Assembly: GCA_018702695.1 (NCBI GenBank) | Contig: JABIYR010000072.1 | Location: 1 to 61,617, forward strand | DNA from: Nitrospina sp. | Lineage (GTDB): Bacteria > Nitrospinota > Nitrospinia > Nitrospinales > VA-1 | Direction: 5' to 3' | DNA length: 61,617 nt | Part shown: in pieces, positions 1-7,233 of the stretch | How positions within the stretch are numbered: the first letter of the stretch is position 1 | How the letters are laid out: the number at the start of each line of letters is the position of its first letter | The notes under the pieces: model-generated | Databases searched by the model: none | What the model was told of the DNA's origin: nothing | Seen by the model: the letters and a program-made list of their open reading frames with translations, nothing else | Program-made: the position numbers and the translations under genes

Positions 1-113
1 AAAGGTGGCGAGTTCATTACAATACCAAGAGGCCACATACCAGCTTAGGCTATCGACCTCCAGCACCCGAGGTCATCATGTTGCCAAAGATGAATGTGAA
101 AAATGAACTCTAA
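1..113 (+). mobile_element. 3' end of an IS3/IS481-type transposase gene (cut by window edge)
   Basis: Reading from base 3 gives 36 residues ending in a stop at 111-113. They include the run YNTKRPHTSLGYRPPAPE. This is the characteristic C-terminal tail of rve-fold (DDE) transposases of the IS3/IS481 group, where RPHxSLGYRPPAPE follows the last catalytic glutamate helix. The rest of the gene, including the DDE residues, lies left of the window. I could not identify the right terminal inverted repeat of the element; it should lie in the next several tens of bases. The frame is intact to its stop, so the end is not visibly decayed. IS3 versus IS481 cannot be decided from the tail alone. Confidence 0.8.
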
Positions 114-163
114 AAATGGACTAACTAACGGGGTTTGGTCATGCCTACATAGTGCCTACACAA

Positions 164-198
164 AGAAAAAAGGGTTACGCCTTAAAGACATAACCCCA
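164..198 (-). terminator. Rho-independent terminator behind the tRNA-Lys 3' half
   Basis: On the minus strand a GGGTTA...TAACCC stem is followed directly by a T6 run (plus strand: A-rich 163-170, then gggtta 171-176 and taaccc 191-196). It lies about 10 bases past the CCA end of the tRNA remnant at 208-253. This is what a native tRNA transcription unit would carry. It therefore suggests that the sequence left of 208 is the original downstream flank of the tRNA gene. Confidence 0.6.
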
Positions 199-207
199 TG
201 ATATATA

Positions 208-253
208 TGGTGAGCCGTCTCGGGGTCGAACCTAGGACCTACTGATTAAGAGT
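208..253 (-). pseudogene. tRNA-Lys(CTT) 3' half, probable attachment site
   Basis: Read on the minus strand this is the 3' part of a tRNA. It has an anticodon loop CTCTTAA (246-252, anticodon CTT, lysine), the 3' anticodon strand TCAGT, the variable loop, a T arm with GGTTCGACC, an acceptor 3' strand, discriminator A and an encoded CCA (208-210). Complementarity stops one base 5' of the anticodon loop: bases beyond 253 do not give the expected anticodon 5' strand, D arm or acceptor strand. A tRNA cut exactly at the anticodon loop is the typical footprint of a tyrosine-recombinase crossover. One T-stem pair is mismatched (A51-G63), so this may be a decayed copy. It is not a functional tRNA. 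Confidence 0.7.
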
Positions 254-559
254 TAAATTTTGAAGGGGTCAAGTGCACTCTTGCCTACAAGTTACTTTCA
301 GAGGAATATATTTTTTTCTCAGTGCCTTATCCGATATTGACGTTGCTTTGTAATTCAAACAATCTGCACCCACTGTACGATAAGAGGTGCAACCGAAATG
401 ACGGCCTATCTTTGAATGTTTCAGACCCGACAATACCATCTGGCGCGCAATATTTGCAGTGCCAGGCTTCCCATTTAAATCGCCGACCCCATTTCTAGAA
501 GCGCAACGGGGCAGGGAAACACAAAAAGGCATCGACCTATTCCCCCTCACGGGAGTGAG
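254..559. other. No convincing gene between the att-like site and 560
   Basis: The only long frame (minus, 269-550, 93 residues) shows no family signature and no ribosome-binding site, and it runs into the TGCCTACA repeat. I regard it as non-coding. The stretch may be debris of the integrated element implied by the tRNA half. Confidence 0.4.
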
Positions 560-811
560 CTAGCGGTAGGGCATTTTGTTGCCTTGCAATTGTTTTTCTA
601 TATCAGCTTCGAACTGGTTTTCGACGCGGACGAATTCTTCGAATTCACGTGGGCTTTTGAATTCAAAGACTTTGGGTTCTTTTTGTCCGCAGATTTCTTC
701 GTCTTGTTCGACGGTGAGCATATTGTTTTCTACCGAACGGATCACGAATTTTTTCCGCGTTTTAAACTTTTCGAAAATTTCTTGATAGACGGGTTCTAGA
801 TTGAGGGCCAT
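560..811 (-). CDS. Small conserved-looking acidic protein, function unknown
   Basis: An 83-residue soluble protein, rich in Glu, Phe and Lys, with no signal peptide, membrane segment or cysteine pair. It starts MALNLEPVYQEIFEKF and ends NKMPYR. The start at 811 is supported by an AGGAG about eight bases upstream on the minus strand. Antisense frames on the plus strand (576-799) have no such site and are shadows. The charge pattern suggests a compact alpha/beta cytoplasmic protein. I do not recognise the family. It stands alone, divergent from the 481-residue gene to its right, and no function is proposed. Confidence 0.65.
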   Translation of the reverse strand: MALNLEPVYQEIFEKFKTRKKFVIRSVENNMLTVEQDEEICGQKEPKVFEFKSPREFEEFVRVENQFEADIEKQLQGNKMPYR

Positions 812-920
812 GCAAGGTCTCCTGCCATAAAATATGTGATTATTGATCTTAGAATACTAACTTCCCCGAATGGCGAAATCAAACAAATTGGATTTTTTTA
901 TTAGATTGCAAATCCACGAC

Positions 921-949
921 TTAACACAATAAAAAAAATATGCTAATCT
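921..949 (+). promoter_or_regulatory. Sigma-70-type promoter upstream of the 481-residue gene
   Basis: TTAACA at 921-926 and TAATCT at 944-949 are separated by exactly 17 bases, in an A-rich stretch. Transcription would start near 956, about 130 bases ahead of the gene at 1090, leaving a leader that contains the long inverted repeat at 985-1034. Confidence 0.45.
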
Positions 950-984
950 GTGCGCATTGAGGTTTGGAAAACCCCAATGACCTT

Positions 985-1034
985 CAGTGAGAGGATTCTA
1001 CCCTTATTCTTCTCCACCAGCGATCCTCTCCTGA
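985..1034 (+). other. Long inverted repeat in the leader of the 481-residue gene
   Basis: GAGAGGAT (989-996) is perfectly complementary to ATCCTCTC (1023-1030). The pairing continues through TCAG (984-987) with CTGA (1031-1034) if the T at 988 bulges out, giving 12 base pairs around a 26-base pyrimidine-rich loop. No T run follows, so it is not a simple terminator. It could be a leader RNA structure or an operator. Confidence 0.45.
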
Positions 1035-1089
1035 GTTTTATCTCTCTAATAAAATTCTTTATGGACCTCTTTCAACTCCACGACTGATT

Positions 1090-2535
1090 ATGGCAAATCG
1101 AATTTCTCTCAACCGACTGGCAGAAACTTTAATTTCAGAGTCGAAAACCCCTTTCAATTCCGAAGATTTTGCAAAAAATCTGGAGATAAAATGGGAGAAG
1201 GAAATTAAAGGTTCGACGATGAAGCGCCTGAATAAGGTTTTGCTCAACCATGCTTCGCTGATTGGAATTGAAGATCATAATTTTGTTCCTTTTCGGGCAG
1301 TGGTAGAAAAAATTCGTCATGTTGCGTTATCAGTTCAGTTAGGGGCTTGGGAGTTGAAACAAGGCATCTTGATTCCGGGGCATCGCTTGATTCCCTTTTT
1401 ACCTGTAGATATAGAAGAGAATGCCTTGACCTTTCTGGACCCAGATGGCAACGAGATCCCCAAACTAAAAAAATCTTATTATATTCAAGACATTGTCCCT
1501 TTTTATCAGTATTGCGCCCGCTTCCCAGAGGAAATCAAGATCAACGAATGGATTCCGGGGAAGAGTTGCATGACGGTTACGGCTTGGGACATGCAGTCGT
1601 TATATAAGAAGTTTTCGTCGCGAGCGGGCGATGCATTGTTGCTCGATCTGATCGATTATGAAAAAGGCATTTATCAGGTGCGCTCGTATTCTTCTAGACA
1701 ACATCGGTTGGACAAGTTGCGCATGCGCGCACTGTATATTGCTTTGGCCACGCAAATGGACCCGCTTTGTCAGGATGACAGTTTTTGTTCTATTGGTTTA
1801 GAAAAACAATTATTGCGCATTCTTTTCTCTGTTGATTCTAAGGTGTTTCGTGAGGTCGAAGTGTTTTCTATCACCGACTTTTTGGAATCGCTCAAAGAAT
1901 GGACGGTGGTCGGTTGTGAGGCCGGGGGCGTGCAAATGGTTCCGGTATGGCAGACAGACCCAGGGCCTTTTATTCGCGTTGATGCCAACCGGGCGGTGAA
2001 GGGGGAACTGAGTTCGCTGAACAAAATATTTCAGGACCTGCAATTGTCTTTTGATGCGTTGGAGTTTAAGTCCATACTTTATACGGTCATGGCTTCGGAC
2101 AAATATAAGCTGGAATCGGTATTTTTTCTGTTGTTCGGCGGGCAGGGAGATTTGTTCACCGATAAAAAACAGCATGAGGTATTTTACGGTTATCTGCGTG
2201 AGTTGTTGTTCAAAATCTGTGAAGATCTGAAAACGCGCGAATCTTATATGGTGGCGAATTTGCGCGAGCAATGTGTGGACATCAAATTGAGTCTGGTCGG
2301 AGTTTTGCGGTTTTTGGAGGATCAGGAAGTCGGTCTGGAAGATTTGCCCGCAGACTTATTGAACCAAATCATCGAACTGGATAATTTTTGCAACGATGTG
2401 CTACACCAGTTTGCCGCACGAGATCAGCCACTTGACCTGAAATTCATCCGTGACATTCGCATTGCCTTGAAAGTCGTGCTCCCCCAGCTCGCTATTGTTG
2501 AAGAGGAAGTGTATTCTCGCCTAGCTATTTATTAG
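1090..2535 (+). CDS. Unknown protein, 481 residues, with possible N-terminal winged-helix
   Basis: A cytoplasmic-looking protein without signal peptide or transmembrane helix. Residues 1-70 (RISLNRLAETLISESKTPF onward) have the helix spacing of a winged-helix or HARE-HTH-like domain, where a short C-terminal strand (IGIEDHNFVPF) follows two helices. The middle (90-220) is beta-rich with PGHRLIPFLPVD and an LDLIDYEKGIYQVRSYSSRQ segment. The C-terminal third is helical and acidic. No catalytic motif is recognisable. It has its own promoter and leader and no operon partner. The HTH suggestion is weak pattern reading and the overall function is unknown. Confidence 0.75.
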   Translation: MANRISLNRLAETLISESKTPFNSEDFAKNLEIKWEKEIKGSTMKRLNKVLLNHASLIGIEDHNFVPFRAVVEKIRHVALSVQLGAWELKQGILIPGHRLIPFLPVDIEENALTFLDPDGNEIPKLKKSYYIQDIVPFYQYCARFPEEIKINEWIPGKSCMTVTAWDMQSLYKKFSSRAGDALLLDLIDYEKGIYQVRSYSSRQHRLDKLRMRALYIALATQMDPLCQDDSFCSIGLEKQLLRILFSVDSKVFREVEVFSITDFLESLKEWTVVGCEAGGVQMVPVWQTDPGPFIRVDANRAVKGELSSLNKIFQDLQLSFDALEFKSILYTVMASDKYKLESVFFLLFGGQGDLFTDKKQHEVFYGYLRELLFKICEDLKTRESYMVANLREQCVDIKLSLVGVLRFLEDQEVGLEDLPADLLNQIIELDNFCNDVLHQFAARDQPLDLKFIRDIRIALKVVLPQLAIVEEEVYSRLAIY

Positions 2536-2699
2536 CCTGTCTTTTTTTCCACTAAATACCTTCTAAATAAATGCGCTATTTAATTGGCTCCTCCACGCTT
2601 TTTGCGTATATTTACACTTAATCTGGAAACTTGTGTCAGATTTTTCTGTAGGCAGGTTGCCGTCTTATAATATTGCTGGGTTAGCCGGAGTGTAATGCG

Positions 2700-4982
2700 T
2701 TGAGTTTGCGGCGATGGTTTGGGTTTTTCTGTCTACATGGTTTTTTGCTTGTATCCTCTTTGTGCTCAGCTCAAGGGGATGTTGTTACGGCACCTTCTGC
2801 ACTCACCGATGCTGAAAAGCATTGGCTTTCTACTCACCCGGATATTCGACTGGCTCCAGACCCCGATTTTCTCCCTATTGAATTCATCGATTCGGATGGG
2901 CAGTATATGGGAATCGCCGCCGACTTTGTTTCTCTAGTTGAAAAAAAACTGGGCCTTCAGTTTCAGATCACCCGTCTAAAAAATTGGGACAAAGTATTAG
3001 AAAAAACCAAATCTAGGGAAGTCGATATGTGGGGTGCGGCAACGCCCACCGATCAGCGTTTGGAATATATGCAGTTCACTCAACCCTTTATCGAACTTCC
3101 GGCTGTGCTCATTGCTCGCAACAGCATTGAGGGGAGGCTGACTCTTGAAGAATTAGTGGGGATGCGTGTCTCGGTTATTTCTGGTTATGGGGTTCATGAT
3201 TATCTAGTCAACAACCACCCGGAAATTAAATTGAATGTCGTCCCTGATATTTCTACGGGTTTGAAAAGAGTTTCCTTTGGATTGACAGATGTCATGATTG
3301 CGAACATCAGTCTCGCTACCTATTATTTAGAGAAGGAAGGAATCAGCAACCTCCATCTGGTGGGGGAATCTGGTTTTGTCTATCGCTGGGGGTTTGCGAG
3401 CCGTAAGGATTGGCCCGAGTTGAATCAGATTCTGGAAAAAGGGATCGGTTCTATCAGCGAGGAGGAGAAGCAGGGAATCTACAGGAAATGGGTTGGCCTT
3501 AAAATGGCGCCGGGTTTGAAATGGCAAGATATTCTGGTTCCCATTTTGGTGGGTTTCGCTATTTTGATTTTGGTGGCAGTGATTTTTTACAACCGCCTAC
3601 TTAAACAGCAGGTCAAAACAAAAACACAGGCATTGCAGGATGAGTTAGAAAAACATCGAAAAACAGAAGAAGCGTTGCAAGTATCACACAAACTTTTAGG
3701 TTCGATTCAACTGGCGCAGACCCGGTTCATCTTGGATGCGGATTACAGATTGCTATTCAGGGAGTTTTTGGATGAAATTCTGTCGTTGACACAAAGTCAG
3801 TTTGGTTTCATTGGAGAAGTTCTTTTAAATGAAGAAAACCAGCCTTATTTAAAAACTTTTGCTATCACCGATATTGCTTGGGACGAGTCATCACGCAGTC
3901 TTTACGATAATGTATATGATGTAGGGTTTGACTTTACAAACATGGATACACTATTTGGTGCCGCCATCACCAAGGGCGAAAATGTGATTGCAAACGACCC
4001 GGTCAATGATCCGCGTCGAGGCGGTCTTCCCGCAGGGCATCCTCCGCTTAATTCTTTTTTGGGTCTACCATTTACGCATCGAAATCAGGTGATTGGCATG
4101 GTGGGAATCGCAAACCGACCGAACGGATACGATGGTGAACTGGTTGACTTTTTAAGTCCATTCCTCAACACCTGCTCCAGCCTCCTGTACGCAAGATCGG
4201 TAGATGAAAGACGTAAAGAAGTGGAAGAAGCGTTGGTGAATGCAAAAGAAGATGCTGAAAATGCCAGCCAGGCCAAATCTGAATTTCTCGCGCGCATGAG
4301 CCATGAACTGCGAACCCCGATGAATTCCATTCTAGGATTCGGCCAACTTCTTGAAATGGAGCATAATGACCCGCTTAGTTCTGAGCAGAAATCTAATGTC
4401 CAAAATATTCTAAAATCTGGCCATCACCTGCTGGAATTGATCAATGAAGTTTTGGACTTATCGAGCATTGAGTCTGGGAATCTGAACCTAGCTATCAGCG
4501 ATGTAGAATTGCGTCCGCTGATTGCAGAGGTGACGGGCCTCGTTGCTCCGCTTGCCAACAATGCTGGGGTCACCCTTCACTGTAAGAATACGGAACAGGA
4601 GTTTTGGCTCAGTGCAGATCGAAAACGTCTCTTGCAGATATTGATCAACCTGCTATCCAACGCTATTAAATATAATCAGACTCATGGAAAAGTGGAAATT
4701 GAAGCTCGACGATTGCTGGCGGGGCGAATCGAGATCCGAGTCACCGATACTGGCATTGGCATTCCTCAGAAACAGTTGGATAATATCTTTGACCCTTTCA
4801 CTCGCGTGAATGAAGGTATGTCGAGTATCGAAGGGACGGGAATTGGTCTGGCTATTACCCGGCGATTGGTGGGCCTCATGGGTGGGGCCATTAATGTTAC
4901 CAGTCAGTTGGGTAAAGGAAGCTGTTTCATTTTGCAGATTCCAGAGGGCAAACAGTTATTTCCAGAGCAGAAGGTTCTATAA
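2700..4982 (+). CDS. Hybrid-type sensor histidine kinase: periplasmic SBP3 sensor, TM, GAF, HisKA, HATPase
   Basis: A 760-residue membrane kinase. The order is: signal peptide (1-25), a family-3 solute-binding domain (about 37-270, PDIRLAPDPDFLPIEF and the VDMWGAATPT block), one membrane helix (about 280-300), a short coiled coil, a GAF-type domain (about 340-500), a HisKA dimerisation domain with phospho-acceptor H535 in MSHELRTPMN, and a HATPase with NLLSNAIKYN, DTGIGI and GTGIGLAI. There is no receiver domain, so its response regulator is elsewhere. The TTG start at 2700 is supported by GGAG at 2687-2690. It probably binds a small periplasmic ligand such as an amino acid and signals inward; the ligand cannot be told. 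It is convergent with miaB. Confidence 0.9.
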   Translation: MSLRRWFGFFCLHGFLLVSSLCSAQGDVVTAPSALTDAEKHWLSTHPDIRLAPDPDFLPIEFIDSDGQYMGIAADFVSLVEKKLGLQFQITRLKNWDKVLEKTKSREVDMWGAATPTDQRLEYMQFTQPFIELPAVLIARNSIEGRLTLEELVGMRVSVISGYGVHDYLVNNHPEIKLNVVPDISTGLKRVSFGLTDVMIANISLATYYLEKEGISNLHLVGESGFVYRWGFASRKDWPELNQILEKGIGSISEEEKQGIYRKWVGLKMAPGLKWQDILVPILVGFAILILVAVIFYNRLLKQQVKTKTQALQDELEKHRKTEEALQVSHKLLGSIQLAQTRFILDADYRLLFREFLDEILSLTQSQFGFIGEVLLNEENQPYLKTFAITDIAWDESSRSLYDNVYDVGFDFTNMDTLFGAAITKGENVIANDPVNDPRRGGLPAGHPPLNSFLGLPFTHRNQVIGMVGIANRPNGYDGELVDFLSPFLNTCSSLLYARSVDERRKEVEEALVNAKEDAENASQAKSEFLARMSHELRTPMNSILGFGQLLEMEHNDPLSSEQKSNVQNILKSGHHLLELINEVLDLSSIESGNLNLAISDVELRPLIAEVTGLVAPLANNAGVTLHCKNTEQEFWLSADRKRLLQILINLLSNAIKYNQTHGKVEIEARRLLAGRIEIRVTDTGIGIPQKQLDNIFDPFTRVNEGMSSIEGTGIGLAITRRLVGLMGGAINVTSQLGKGSCFILQIPEGKQLFPEQKVL

Positions 4983-5051
4983 AAGGCCCCGCTCGAGGAG
5001 ATGAATATTTGAACGTCAAAAATAAATAACCGCGAGGCTGTTAAAAAGAAG

Positions 5052-6380
5052 TCAGAGCAGGGCTTTCCCATTGAGGGAATGTCCGGAGACCTGTTCGATT
5101 TCAACGGTCACCGTGTCGCCAGTTTTTAAGTCACTTCCCTGTATGTTTACGTTCCAATATTGTGGGTTCCTTCCTTTGAAGGCATAGCCGGGTTTGGATG
5201 ACCGGCCTTCTATCAGAACCGCAACCTTCTCACCGATATAAACTTGGCCTTGTTGTTGGCTTATTTGGCTTTGCATGGCAATGGTTTTCTGGAGTCTTTG
5301 TTTTTTGACTTCTTCTGGCACCGAATCGGGTAAGTCATTGGCCGGGGTTCCAGGTCTTGGGCTGTAGGCAAACATATAACTACTGCTGTAACCCACCTTC
5401 TCCATGATTGTCAAAGTGTCTTCAAACGCGGCATCGGTCTCACCGGGAAAACCGACTATGATGTCAGTGGAGAGAGCGATGTCGGGGACCTCTGACTTCA
5501 ACTCTGTCAGCAACTCCAGATATTCAGCAATGGTATGGTCTCGACGCATGGTATTGAGTACTGAGTCGTTCCCACTCTGGACAGGAAGGTGTAAATGGTT
5601 TTGCAGGACATCCAAGTCTCGATAGGCGCGAATGGTCTCGCGGGTGAAATCGTTCGGATGGCTGGTTGTAAAGCGCAATCTTTCTACGCCAGGAATTTCG
5701 GCAATGCAGTATAAAAGTTCATGAAACGGCATGGCTTTTTTCAGTCCACGTTTACCGTATGAGTTGACGTTTTGTCCCAGCAAAATAATTTCTTTCGCAC
5801 CGCGACTCACCAAATGGCTGATCTCCGCAATCAACTCCTCCGGCTCGCGCGACTTTTCTCTACCGCGTGTAAAAGGAACGATGCAAAAGGTGCAAAACTT
5901 ATCACAACCTTTAATGATATTTACAAAGGCGCTGGCCCCCGGTGTTTGCGGGAGGTCACCGGATATCTCGGGAATGGAATAGGCTTTTTCCTGATCAAAC
6001 CCGGTCCATACGAAAGATTTGCCAGTTGTACGCACTCGGTCTACAGCTTGCGCGATGCCTTCTACCTGATCTGGCCCCATCACAAAATCCAGATAGGGCA
6101 TGCGTTGCAGAAGCTTCTTCCCATCTTGTTGGCCCAGACACCCAGTCAGGCCCAATATAAGGTCTGGATTGGCCCGTTTTAAAGGCTTTAGACCCCCAAA
6201 CAAAGAGAAGGTCTTTTGCTCCGCTTTTTCACGAATTGAGCAGGTATTGACAAGTATCAGGTCGGCATCTTCTTTTTCCAAAGTGCGTTGATAGCCGGAA
6301 TGGAACAGTATTAGTTCCATTCTATCGGTATCGGCGACATTCATCTGACAGCCAAAAGTATCTAAATAGACTTGTTTCAT
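5052..6380 (-). CDS. miaB: tRNA-2-methylthio-N6-dimethylallyladenosine synthase MiaB
   Basis: A radical-SAM methylthiotransferase that adds a methylthio group to i6A37 in tRNAs reading UNN codons. About 442 residues from MKQVYLDTFGCQMN. The N-terminal UPF0004 domain has the conserved cysteines in FGCQMN, NTCSIRE and TGCLGQ that hold the auxiliary cluster. The radical-SAM cluster motif CDKFCTFC follows at about residue 155. A C-terminal TRAM domain (about 380-442) ends the protein. The open frame continues 25 codons upstream to 6455, but that extension is not homologous in character and the family starts at MKQVY, so I place the start at 6380. Confidence 0.95.
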   Translation of the reverse strand: MKQVYLDTFGCQMNVADTDRMELILFHSGYQRTLEKEDADLILVNTCSIREKAEQKTFSLFGGLKPLKRANPDLILGLTGCLGQQDGKKLLQRMPYLDFVMGPDQVEGIAQAVDRVRTTGKSFVWTGFDQEKAYSIPEISGDLPQTPGASAFVNIIKGCDKFCTFCIVPFTRGREKSREPEELIAEISHLVSRGAKEIILLGQNVNSYGKRGLKKAMPFHELLYCIAEIPGVERLRFTTSHPNDFTRETIRAYRDLDVLQNHLHLPVQSGNDSVLNTMRRDHTIAEYLELLTELKSEVPDIALSTDIIVGFPGETDAAFEDTLTIMEKVGYSSSYMFAYSPRPGTPANDLPDSVPEEVKKQRLQKTIAMQSQISQQQGQVYIGEKVAVLIEGRSSKPGYAFKGRNPQYWNVNIQGSDLKTGDTVTVEIEQVSGHSLNGKALL

Positions 6381-6529
6381 AAGGCAGAACTGTAAGGGAA
6401 TCCCTGGGTTTTTGCAACCGACATTTAACTTCAGCCAAAACACAACAATTGGCAAGGCTGCAAAATGTTAAAATTTAAACAAATTTATAGTAAATTATGT
6501 AAACTATGGTTGAGTTTCTAGGAGTTTTG

Positions 6530-6558
6530 TTGACAAAATCGTGTATTTAAATTATGCT
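6530..6558 (+). promoter_or_regulatory. Strong sigma-70 promoter for the XRE gene
   Basis: A consensus TTGACA (6530-6535) and TATGCT (6553-6558) are separated by 17 bases. Transcription would start near 6565, about 70 bases before the GTG start at 6636. Confidence 0.65.
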
Positions 6559-6635
6559 CCATAGTATTCCACAAAAAGTATACAATCAGCAGGCCCATTT
6601 TGTGCCAGAACCATTTTTTAAGGAGGGGAATTATC

Positions 6636-6878
6636 GTGGCCAAAACCAATTGCGTCCGGAAAATCCGTGAAGCAAAAATGATGAGCAAGGCTGAGCTGGC
6701 TCGGAAGGCAGAAGTGACCGTTCAAACGATTGATCGTATTGAAAAGGGAAACGATTGCCGACTCGATACCAAGCGAAAGATCATTTTAGCTCTTGGTTAT
6801 AAGCTGGTAGACCGGACTCGAATATTTGATTCTGAAAATGAGGACTCCGCTCCAACGAACGGAAAAGGAAAACTATAA
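6636..6878 (+). CDS. Small XRE-family helix-turn-helix regulator
   Basis: An 80-residue DNA-binding protein. The HTH_3 fold spans about residues 8-60 (SKAELARKAEVTVQTIDRIEKG is the helix 2-turn-helix 3 region), followed by a short charged tail. The GTG start at 6636 is chosen because AGGAGG at 6621-6626 sits nine bases ahead of it. The frame runs open to 6600, but that would place the ribosome site inside the gene. It is the gene immediately before the pilM operon, in the same orientation and separated by 355 bases, so it is a candidate regulator of pilus genes or of itself. That role is inference from position. Confidence 0.85.
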   Translation: MAKTNCVRKIREAKMMSKAELARKAEVTVQTIDRIEKGNDCRLDTKRKIILALGYKLVDRTRIFDSENEDSAPTNGKGKL

Positions 6879-7233
6879 GTAGGGCTGAGCTGTTACCGAG
6901 TGCCAGGTTGATCAAATTGAATGCGATCGCGTCTAGTTGAAAAAAATGGCATTTTATAATTATACCCAAAACGCTTATCGGGGAAAACCTGCAAGACTTG
7001 AGCTTGTTATTCTGATAACCAGAAACAGGCCGGGTTGCCTCCGCATGATTTTTTATGAAAAATGATAAAAAATCAGTCACTTGGGCATATGCTGTCATAT
7101 GACTGAGAGCTAATAAACCTTATTTATTTACTGGTTTAAGTGTTGTGGTTTGATTTGGTACAGAGCTTGCTTTATTTGGAAGGTTAATAAGTTCTTACTA
7201 ATTGTGATATCGCAGATACTTCCTTAACATTAT
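6879..7233 (+). other. 355-base regulatory intergenic region ahead of pilM
   Basis: No gene is visible. It holds a perfect 11-bp inverted repeat (TGATTTTTTAT 7046-7056 with ATAAAAAATCA 7065-7075), two CATATG words four bases apart inside a CAGTCA...TGACTG frame (7074-7106), and the sigma-54-type promoter at 7156-7170. The layout resembles enhancer sites for a sigma-54 activator. Confidence 0.5.
7156..7171 (+). promoter_or_regulatory. Sigma-54 (RpoN) -24/-12 promoter of the pilMNOPQ operon
   Basis: The sequence TGGTACAGAGCTTGCT matches the RpoN consensus TGGCAC-N5-TTGCW at all but one of the conserved positions. GG (7157-7158) and GC (7169-7170) have the obligatory 10-base spacing. Transcription would start near 7182, about 50 bases before pilM. 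A second site of the same type precedes pilA at 29366. Confidence 0.6.

Larger units (their letters stand above)
142..289. repeat. Three copies of TGCCTACA flanking the tRNA half
   Basis: Exact TGCCTACA copies occur at 142-149, 153-160 and 282-289, all in the same orientation. The first two are 11 bases apart, about one helical turn. The tRNA-Lys 3' half lies between the second and third copies. Short direct repeats flanking a tRNA-derived core are how arm-type integrase sites are arranged. An 8-mer appearing three times in 150 bases is unlikely by chance, but its function is inferred. Confidence 0.45.

Noticed and set aside
164-253. tmRNA 3' end
   Set aside because: The acceptor and T arm fit tRNA-Lys with anticodon CTT; there is no tag-encoding region or alanine acceptor G-U pair.
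269-550. 93-residue minus-strand frame
   Set aside because: No ribosome site, no family pattern, and it overlaps the att-like repeat; judged non-coding.
576-799. Plus-strand frames opposite the 83-residue gene
   Set aside because: No ribosome sites; the minus-strand gene has AGGAG at the right distance.
6381-6455. 25-codon N-terminal extension of miaB
   Set aside because: The family starts at MKQVYLDTFGCQMN; the extension has no homologous character.
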